A stretch of 64,000 nucleotides of DNA. Origin: VXNJ01 sp965249595 (GTDB lineage: Bacteria; Chloroflexota; UBA11872; VXNJ01). The notes beneath the pieces were generated by a model. It saw only the letters and a list, made by a program, of their open reading frames with translations, made no database searches and was not told the origin of the DNA. A program made the translations under genes and the position numbers. Location of the stretch: positions 2,037,232 to 2,101,231 of the forward strand of contig OZ252242.1 in assembly GCA_965249595.1 (NCBI GenBank). The letters run 5' to 3'. Of this stretch, positions 58,272 to 64,000 are shown one piece after another (within the stretch, counting starts at the first letter, position 1; each line of letters starts with the position of its first letter).

Positions 58272-59111
58272 ATGGCAGAATACGCGAACCCCTCGGCACT
58301 GGTATCGGCCGACTGGGTTGAGGAACACGGCGCCGATTCCAACGTTCGCCTCGTTGAAGTCGATGTTGATACTACCGCCTACGATAGCGGGCACATCGCC
58401 GGAGCGGTCGGCTGGAATTGGCAGACACAGCTGTCAGACAACGTCAAGCGCGATATTGTCAATCAGGCTGACTGGGAAGAATTGCTTTCGTCATCCGGTA
58501 TCGCCAACGACACCCGGGTAGTGCTTTACGGCGACAACAACAACTGGTTTGCAGCCTTCGCCTACTGGCAATTCAAGCTCTACGGCCACGCCAACGTCCA
58601 ACTTCTCAATGGTGGACGCGTCAAATGGGAAGCGGGCGGCCGAGCGCTGTCAGGTGATCCGGTCAGCTATCCGCGTACCAATTACGCGGCCAATGCGCGC
58701 AACGACGACCTTCGCGCCTATCAGCCGCAGGTCCTTTCGGCCATCGACCGCGACGTGGTGATGATCGACGTCCGCGCGCCGGCAGAGTACCGCGGCGAAA
58801 TCATGGCCCCGCCGGGCCTGCCGGAGACCGCCCAGCGCATGGGTCGCATTCCCGGCGCCGCCAACGTACCCTGGGCCACAGCGGTGGCCAGCGACGGGAC
58901 GTTTAAAAGCGCCGATGAGTTAACTGAGATCTACGGATCCAAGGGCGTTAAGCCAGAGCAGGAAACCATCGCCTATTGCCGGATTGGCGAGCGATCCTCG
59001 CACACCTGGTTTGTCCTTAAGGAATTGCTCGGCGTCGACGACGTGCGCAATTACGACGGCTCGTGGACCGAATGGGGCAGCATGATCGGAACCCCGGTCG
59101 ACGTCGGCTGA
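58272..59111 (+). CDS. Thiosulfate/3-mercaptopyruvate sulfurtransferase (tandem rhodanese)
   Basis: It moves a sulfane sulfur from thiosulfate or 3-mercaptopyruvate to an acceptor via a persulfide on Cys236. The 279 residues have two rhodanese domains: the inactive N-terminal one (VEVDVDTTAYDSGHIAGAV) and the active C-terminal one (VMIDVRAPAEYRGEI) with the loop YCRIGERSSHTW. CRIGER is the CRxGxR type of thiosulfate sulfurtransferases, rather than the CGSGVTA type of mercaptopyruvate enzymes. ATG 58272 fits the domain start and the open frame upstream is non-homologous. A strong terminator follows 43 bases after the stop. Confidence 0.93.
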   Translation: MAEYANPSALVSADWVEEHGADSNVRLVEVDVDTTAYDSGHIAGAVGWNWQTQLSDNVKRDIVNQADWEELLSSSGIANDTRVVLYGDNNNWFAAFAYWQFKLYGHANVQLLNGGRVKWEAGGRALSGDPVSYPRTNYAANARNDDLRAYQPQVLSAIDRDVVMIDVRAPAEYRGEIMAPPGLPETAQRMGRIPGAANVPWATAVASDGTFKSADELTEIYGSKGVKPEQETIAYCRIGERSSHTWFVLKELLGVDDVRNYDGSWTEWGSMIGTPVDVG

Positions 59112-59153
59112 TCGCACGCCGGATTCCGACCGGCAGCGAAATTTACGGATCCC

Positions 59154-59194
59154 GATCAGGCACCGCCGTCAAACGCGGTGCCTGATCCTTTTTT
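59154..59194 (+). terminator. Rho-independent terminator after the sulfurtransferase gene
   Basis: A perfect 13-base-pair stem GATCAGGCACCGC/GCGGTGCCTGATC with an eight-base loop is followed, one base later, by six T residues at 59189-59194. It lies 43 bases after the sulfurtransferase stop. It points toward the leftward FAD oxidoreductase gene, so it also shields that gene from antisense transcription. Confidence 0.93.
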
Positions 59195-59248
59195 GGGTTC
59201 AATGGCCGTTTGCCGGCGCGCGCTAGGCGCTCGCGGTGGCCGCCATTT

Positions 59249-60415
59249 TCAATAAATATTCCCGCTGGGGACGAAAGCAGCCCCGCTGGCAAGCCGGTCT
59301 GGAGCGTACGGGCGCGCTAAGGCCGGAGTCTCGCTGCGGGCGATCATCTGGGCAACGCTCCAGCCGGTGGCGGGAGAATGCATCGCTCCGTGACCGGAAA
59401 AACCGGCCGCGATGACGACACCGGCCGGATCTCCCAACGGACCGATATAAGGGTGACGGTCGGGCGTTACGGCATAGAGCCCGCCCCAACTCTTGCGCGG
59501 GGAAATCATGGCCTGCGGATCTTGCCGCAAGCGGGACTTTAGCCGCGGCAGCAATGCTGCGCCGAAGGCGGGGTCGAATTGGTGGTCAAATCCAAATTCC
59601 TGCGCAGGGTCCTCATAGATGAGCATTGCGCCGCCGCCGCCGAGATGATCTTTTCGGAAGTGAAAACCGTCCTCTTCAATCGTCATCGGCGACATATCGG
59701 GAAGTCCTGGCAGCGGGTGGGTGCCGGCAATTTGACGGCGTAGCGGGGAGACCTTCAAGTCGGTCCCCACCGAATCGAGTAACCGCCCGGACCAGGCCCC
59801 ACCGGCAACTACGACCCATTCGGCGGCCAGCTCAAAATCACGGCCGATTACCGCGTTTACCCGCCCGCCCGTCGATTCAATCACCAATGCTTCGACATTG
59901 AATCGGAATCTTGCGCCGCGCGACATCGCGGCCCGCAGATAGCCGTGCATTATGTAAAGCGGGTCCATGAAGCCGTCAAGTGGGCAGAACGACCCGCCCA
60001 AGACATCGTCGGTTCGCACATGGGGCACGACTTCGGCCACGCCTTCGCGGTCCAGCATGACCGCCTCGGACAATCCGGCGGCCTGCTGGATTGCATTGAT
60101 TTCCCGCAGTTGGGCCAATCGCTTGGGGCTCTGGGCCAGAAACAGATACCCAAATTGCCGCAATTGCGGGGAAACCCCGGTGTCCCGTTCAAACCGGAGC
60201 AGACGCTCGAGCGCAAATCGCGAGAAGGCAATATCAGCCTGGTCGGCAAATTGCAGCCTAAAGCCGCCGGCCGCGCGTCCGGTCGATCCCCAACCCGGAA
60301 GGGGTGACCGGTCCAGGACGACGACGTCGCTTATACCTTCGCAGGTCAGGTGATAGGCGATCGAGGATCCGACAATCCCGGCACCAATAACACAAACGCG
60401 GGCTTGCTCAGCCAC
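59249..60415 (-). CDS. FAD-dependent oxidoreductase (DAO family, sarcosine/glycine oxidase-like)
   Basis: A flavoenzyme of 388 residues that oxidises an amine or amino acid. The FAD motif is VCVIGAGIVGSSIAYHL; GSTGRAAGGFRLQF follows, where a covalent flavin is sometimes bound, then WVVVAGGAWSGRLLDSVG and the C-terminal GGLYAVTPDRHPYIGPLGDPAGVVIAAGFSGHGAMHSPATG. This is the DAO pattern shared by sarcosine oxidase, glycine oxidase and dimethylglycine dehydrogenase-like proteins. It is first in the visible leftward gene run's 3' part, 11 bases downstream of the PhyH gene. The substrate is unknown. Confidence 0.88.
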   Translation of the reverse strand: MAEQARVCVIGAGIVGSSIAYHLTCEGISDVVVLDRSPLPGWGSTGRAAGGFRLQFADQADIAFSRFALERLLRFERDTGVSPQLRQFGYLFLAQSPKRLAQLREINAIQQAAGLSEAVMLDREGVAEVVPHVRTDDVLGGSFCPLDGFMDPLYIMHGYLRAAMSRGARFRFNVEALVIESTGGRVNAVIGRDFELAAEWVVVAGGAWSGRLLDSVGTDLKVSPLRRQIAGTHPLPGLPDMSPMTIEEDGFHFRKDHLGGGGAMLIYEDPAQEFGFDHQFDPAFGAALLPRLKSRLRQDPQAMISPRKSWGGLYAVTPDRHPYIGPLGDPAGVVIAAGFSGHGAMHSPATGWSVAQMIARSETPALARPYAPDRLASGAAFVPSGNIY

Positions 60416-60426
60416 CGCCGACTAGC

Positions 60427-61191
60427 TCAGACGTGCAATACGTAGCGGACGGACGGCGGTAGGGCCCCGACCGTCTCTGGCGAGAGCCAATCGACTTGGA
60501 CTTGCTGTTGCTCGGCATCGCGGCGGGTGTAACAGCCGTGCAGAACTCTTCGTTGCCGCTGGCTGCGATTCTTCGTTCCGCCATGCCAGCAGTGCCCATT
60601 GAAGACAACTACGGTCCCGGCCGGGGCCAGCACCAATTCCTCATCCGGATGGGAAGCGAGCGGATCAGACACCACGTCGGCCGGTCGTTTGCCCAATTTG
60701 TGTGTGCCGGGAACTATACGGGTGGCACCGTTCTCTGGCGTGAAGTCATCGAGGATCCACAGCGATTGGCATACCCGGTAGCCTTTCTCATCGGGCGTTC
60801 CCATCGCGTCGCAATGGAGGGCCTGGTGCCCCTCGCCGGGCGGACAGTTGCGGCCGTTGAGCGAATCGAAGTGGATTTCGTCCTGCATGACATGGGCCAT
60901 GGCAGCCAAGATGCGCGGGTTTGTGTAACAGGGTTTGAAGCATTCGCCCTTGTTGACGAGATTGGCCAACCGGCCCACATTGGCCTCCTTTACCCTGGCC
61001 ATTTCCTCGCCCGCCTCGTTTCCCTCAGCCGCTTCGATCTCATCGAAGCGGGCGCGGATGACTTCAAGCTGATCGGGGCTCAAAACGTTTTCAAAATATG
61101 CATATCCGCGTTCATCAAGTTGGGCTACTTCACTCGCTGACAAAGTGTCTTCGGTGACCCCGAGCTCGGCCAACGCAGTTCTGGTGTCCAT
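60427..61191 (-). CDS. Phytanoyl-CoA dioxygenase (PhyH) family protein
   Basis: A Fe(II)/2-oxoglutarate dioxygenase of 254 residues. It has His126 and Asp128 in HQALHCDAMGTP and a distal His203 in GHCWHGGTKN, followed by an Arg-rich segment (RSQRQRRVLHGCYTRR) for 2-oxoglutarate. It shares little with the other PhyH protein of this window beyond the metal motif and the segment ENGATRIVPGTHKLG. ATG 61191 (MDTRTALAELG) is preferred to the opening at 61206. It is followed 11 bases on by the FAD oxidoreductase gene; the 266 bases upstream, to the aldolase stop, hold no gene I recognise. Confidence 0.88.
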   Translation of the reverse strand: MDTRTALAELGVTEDTLSASEVAQLDERGYAYFENVLSPDQLEVIRARFDEIEAAEGNEAGEEMARVKEANVGRLANLVNKGECFKPCYTNPRILAAMAHVMQDEIHFDSLNGRNCPPGEGHQALHCDAMGTPDEKGYRVCQSLWILDDFTPENGATRIVPGTHKLGKRPADVVSDPLASHPDEELVLAPAGTVVVFNGHCWHGGTKNRSQRQRRVLHGCYTRRDAEQQQVQVDWLSPETVGALPPSVRYVLHV

Positions 61192-61457
61192 CGTCGCCTC
61201 CGCCAATCTTTCAACCCAAGTGTGGTGGCCTTTGCCACCTCAATTTCCTAAGTATTGCAATTGAGCGCCGACTGGAAGTCACTAGCCAGGCTGGAAAAAG
61301 CATTGACCTGGTAGGGCGGGGACGGACCCGCGTCGTCGGTCCTGCTCGCTTAAGTTTCAGCGCGAGTGCTTCGCCGGCCGTGAATCGTGGCGCTCAAGCC
61401 AACCGGAGGGAGAACCGGATGATGCGGCGGTCGCACTCATCGCGATCGCCCATCGGG

Positions 61458-62357
61458 CTAGGCGGGCTGGGAGCGTCGGCTAAATTGACGCCCGCAATCT
61501 GCCAGTTCCTGGCCTGCCGGTCCCGGCGGTATCAGCATGACCTTTTCTTGACCCAGCAAGAATTCCACCCGCTCGGGGGTCGATAGAGCCGGGTCGTTCC
61601 AGCTCATCTGGAATCGCAGTCCGGCGGCCTCGGTTGCCGCCTTGATCTTGCGGCGTATGGCGTCCATGGCCGGTGGGTAGGGAGGGTCGTTGCGGGCCGG
61701 GTAACCAAATGACATCCCCATGTCGCCCGGGCCCCATGCGGCGAACGCCAATCCGGGGACGGCGACACAGTCTTCGGCAACCGCCGCACCCTCTTGATCC
61801 TCAAGCTTTAACCCGAGCAACAGCTCGCCGCCGGGCGCCAGCGGCCAGGGCTCGGCGGCCGCGAAATATTCGGCGCTGCTAATCCCCCACGTCTGCGCCG
61901 CGTAGGACTGGCCGCCGTCACCGCGCAGACCCGGGCCCAAGCCTTGTCCCATTGAGTGTTGCTGAAAAACGTAACGCGCGCAGCGGACAAAAGCCGCAAC
62001 CGCCTTGGGATCGCGGGCCCGGCAGAGCAACAGACCGTGGACACCGGCGTTTAGCAGGTGGGTGATCTGCCACTGGTTGGCCAAGATTTCAGATTCCGAT
62101 TTACCAGATGCCGGCAGGGTGCAGATCACGGTCGGTGTGCGGTGGCCCGACCGGGTTGGCCCGGCATCGGCCAGACCGCGCATGAATCCGCGGAGCGCGG
62201 TCATGTCGAACGGGCGGTGCTCATAGTCCAGCATCAAGAAATCGGCCCAGGTGCCCGACTCCACCAATCCGGCTTCGTAATCGATCGCCGCCGGATGCGC
62301 AAAGTAGACCGGCTGGCCGGCCTCGAGCAGCTCGATCGCCCGATTGACGCGGGCCAT
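61458..62357 (-). CDS. HpcH/HpaI-type aldolase
   Basis: A class II pyruvate-dependent aldolase-like protein of 299 residues with a TIM barrel. The metal Glu and Asp are in LLLGLKLEDQEG and AAWGPGDMGMSFGYP. WADFLMLDYEHRPFDM contains the phosphate-binding strand, while the Arg and His of canonical HpaI are less clear. It would split a 2-keto-3-deoxy sugar acid or 4-hydroxy-2-ketoacid into pyruvate and an aldehyde. It lies four bases after the SDR gene in the same direction, forming a catabolic group with it and with the downstream FAD enzyme. Confidence 0.82.
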   Translation of the reverse strand: MARVNRAIELLEAGQPVYFAHPAAIDYEAGLVESGTWADFLMLDYEHRPFDMTALRGFMRGLADAGPTRSGHRTPTVICTLPASGKSESEILANQWQITHLLNAGVHGLLLCRARDPKAVAAFVRCARYVFQQHSMGQGLGPGLRGDGGQSYAAQTWGISSAEYFAAAEPWPLAPGGELLLGLKLEDQEGAAVAEDCVAVPGLAFAAWGPGDMGMSFGYPARNDPPYPPAMDAIRRKIKAATEAAGLRFQMSWNDPALSTPERVEFLLGQEKVMLIPPGPAGQELADCGRQFSRRSQPA

Positions 62358-62360
62358 ATT

Positions 62361-63191
62361 TCAATCCCCCAACGGGGCGGGGCGGGGCGGTTCTTGAAAT
62401 GCCCCAATGACATATTGGTCGAAGTCGACAAGCGCACCGGTCATCAATCCGGATTCGTCGGAGACCAAAAATGCCACCGCCCGGGCCACCTCGTCCGGCT
62501 GAACCAGCCGACCAAATGGCAACTCCGAATTGGCGATTTCGACCCAGTTGTCCGGTTGACCCTGGGCTGTCGTCTGAACGATGTGTTCAGTTGGGGTCTG
62601 GGCCCAGCCGATGTTTAGGACATTGACCCTGATGCGATGCCGGAGCAATTGGAATGCGGTGTTGCGGGTAAACGTCATGAGCGCGCCTTTGGAAGCGCTG
62701 TAGGCGTTTATGTAGGGCTGACCGCCATAGCCGGAGATTGATCCGATGGAGCAGATCGCGCCCTCGCGGCCATCGCGTTTCATCAGCCGGACAGCGTACT
62801 GGGTGAGGAAATAGGGTGCCCGCATGTTCACCGCGAATATGTATTCGTAGGTGGCCAGGTCGGTATCCCAGATGGTGCCGCGCGGCCCCACGCCAGCGCA
62901 GTTGACCAGGATGTCCAGCTGGCCGAAATCGAGGTCGGCGCGTTCGATTACAGCGGCCAATTGCTCGTGGCGCGAGAGGTCGACGGGTTGAAAACTGGTG
63001 GGGCAGCCCAGGGACGTGATTTCGTCCGCCAACGCCCTGCCACGTTCGATCGATCGCCCGCAGATCACCAGGCCGGCGGCCCCACGGGCGGCCAGCAGCC
63101 GCGCCGTGGCTTCGCCCAACCCCTGGGTGGAGCCGGTTACAACGGCCACCTTGCCGGCGAATTGGCCCGGGAACGCAATGTCCTGGCTCAT
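62361..63191 (-). CDS. Short-chain dehydrogenase/reductase
   Basis: A classical SDR of 276 residues. It has VVTGSTQGLGEATARLL (cofactor motif), LVNCAGVGPRG, Ser151 near GSISGYGG, and Tyr164-Ser-Ala-Ser-Lys168 in INAYSASKGALM. A longer C-terminus (residues 255-276) with PPRPAPLGD is unusual but likely flexible. It would oxidise or reduce a sugar alcohol or acid. It lies four bases upstream of the aldolase and 25 bases downstream of the epimerase gene, so the three are probably one transcript. Confidence 0.9.
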   Translation of the reverse strand: MSQDIAFPGQFAGKVAVVTGSTQGLGEATARLLAARGAAGLVICGRSIERGRALADEITSLGCPTSFQPVDLSRHEQLAAVIERADLDFGQLDILVNCAGVGPRGTIWDTDLATYEYIFAVNMRAPYFLTQYAVRLMKRDGREGAICSIGSISGYGGQPYINAYSASKGALMTFTRNTAFQLLRHRIRVNVLNIGWAQTPTEHIVQTTAQGQPDNWVEIANSELPFGRLVQPDEVARAVAFLVSDESGLMTGALVDFDQYVIGAFQEPPRPAPLGD

Positions 63192-63216
63192 GCGCTTGGC
63201 CCGGCCGTTCGGACCG

Positions 63217-64000
63217 TTAGGCGGTGGTGTAACCGTGGTCGGTTAACCACTGCAACCAACGCCGGGCGATTGGCAACGGTTTATCGAAAGGTACCGGGTA
63301 CATGTCCTGCTCAACCACCGCCAGGCCCGAAAAGTCAACGTCCACGATCGCCCGCAAGAAGTCATCAAAATCGACCTCGCCATCGTCGGGCTCGACAAAA
63401 ACGCCCATTTTGGTCGCGCGAGCCATCGGTATATCCTCATCGCGAACCCGCCGGATGATGTTCGGCTCGACGTTTTTAAGGTGCAGGTAGTCGACGCGGT
63501 GGCCCCACTTACGCATGAAAGAAACCGGTTCACCGCCGGCATAGGCATGGTGGCCGGTATCTAGCAGAAGGCCCACATCCTGGTGGTCAGTCGATTCGAG
63601 GTACTGTTCGATTTGATCCTCATATTGGACGTGGGTGTCGGCGTGCGGGTGAAAAACTGGCCGCAATCCGTAGTCGGCGGCGATCATGCGCGCCAGTTCG
63701 ACGGTGAATTCGATCAATAATTCGAATTCGGCCGGTTGCAATCGCACCGGCATGACGGCCTCTCCGGTATTCATATCGGTGTAGGCGCCATCAATGAATA
63801 TGAAATAACCCGCCCCCAAGTCGGCCAAATACTGGGCGATCGTGCGGGCCTGCGCTCGCAATTGATCGCGGGCGCTTACGTCCTCGTAATGGACCATCAT
63901 GTTGGTGCTTACCACCGTCAGCCCGCGCTCGTCCATCGCCGCCTTCATGGCCGCGGAATCGGTGGGGGTGTAACCAAACGGGCCCGACTCAACATAGCGG
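63217..64000 (-). CDS. Sugar phosphate isomerase/epimerase family protein (IolE/IolI-like), 5' part cut off
   Basis: The C-terminal 260 residues of an xylose isomerase-like TIM-barrel protein; the frame is open to the right edge, with ESGPFGYTPTD just before the first visible Met. Metal ligands include His in RPVFHPHADTHVQ, Asp and His in GLLLDTGHHAYAGG, and Glu in VVEQDMYP. The upstream part resembles the inosose dehydratase N-terminus (E-x-G-P-x-G-Y-x-P). The gene is the first of the leftward run with the SDR and aldolase. An inositol or related cyclitol pathway is plausible but not proven. Confidence 0.85.
   Translation of the reverse strand, partial: RYVESGPFGYTPTDSAAMKAAMDERGLTVVSTNMMVHYEDVSARDQLRAQARTIAQYLADLGAGYFIFIDGAYTDMNTGEAVMPVRLQPAEFELLIEFTVELARMIAADYGLRPVFHPHADTHVQYEDQIEQYLESTDHQDVGLLLDTGHHAYAGGEPVSFMRKWGHRVDYLHLKNVEPNIIRRVRDEDIPMARATKMGVFVEPDDGEVDFDDFLRAIVDVDFSGLAVVEQDMYPVPFDKPLPIARRWLQWLTDHGYTTA

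Noticed and set aside
59154..59194. The inverted repeat as an attachment site or operator
   Set aside because: The GC-rich perfect stem with a six-T tail right after a stop codon is fully explained by a rho-independent terminator.

Overview
The window is about 64 kb of bacterial chromosome with moderately high GC. It is densely coding, has many overlapping genes and uses TTG as a start codon unusually often. The gene content is a division and cell-wall (dcw) cluster, the futalosine menaquinone pathway, several Gfo/Idh/MocA dehydrogenases, an enolase-superfamily sugar-acid enzyme, a Cys-type sulfatase with its own formylglycine-generating enzyme, and two phytanoyl-CoA-type dioxygenases. This suggests a free-living or host-associated heterotroph. 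A Chloroflexota lineage related to SAR202 is my best guess, but that is inference from gene content; no taxonomic marker was searched.

Layout. 1-5.3 kb: end of an MFS exporter, citrate synthase, an RNase HI-like protein, a membrane thioredoxin/DUF4395 pair, the remnant of an integrase-type insertion sequence, and a GNAT acetyltransferase. 5.4-7.0 kb: a second MFS exporter. 7.0-13.2 kb: a decay island. It holds a cupin fragment, a broken nucleoside 2-deoxyribosyltransferase, a broken sulfatase whose catalytic Cys codon is TGA, a Gfo/Idh gene with its 5' end removed, and an IS1380-family element whose transposase carries three single-base shifts.

13.3-27.5 kb: the compact dcw cluster (mraZ-rsmH-ftsL-ftsI-ftsW-murG-murC-murB-ftsQ-ftsA-ftsZ), then yggS, yggT, a frameshifted yggU and hisS. 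Tandem MraZ-type boxes lie upstream of mraZ. murE, murF, mraY and murD, common members of such clusters, are not in this stretch.

27.5-38.1 kb: ilvD, a Gfo/Idh enzyme, a monothiol glutaredoxin-like protein with a FIST protein, an enolase-superfamily dehydratase divergent from an intact sulfatase, the formylglycine-generating enzyme that would activate that sulfatase, an aminotransferase and an SDR. 38.1-43.7 kb: a five-gene signalling module made of a STAS antagonist, a receiver-PP2C phosphatase, an RsbW-like kinase, a solute-binding protein without a transporter, and a HAMP sensor histidine kinase.

43.9-48.7 kb: aldo/keto reductase, Gfo/Idh, amidase and PhyH dioxygenase. 48.7-53.4 kb: a tetR-mqnE-mqnA-mqnC-mqnD operon with a clear palindromic operator upstream. 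53.4-57.7 kb: tRNA-Thr(TGT), thiolase, acetoacetyl-CoA synthetase and a class IV aminotransferase. 57.7-64 kb: a hypothetical gene, a sulfurtransferase with a strong terminator, and a leftward catabolic cluster (FAD oxidoreductase, PhyH, HpcH/HpaI aldolase, SDR, and an IolE-like epimerase cut by the window edge).
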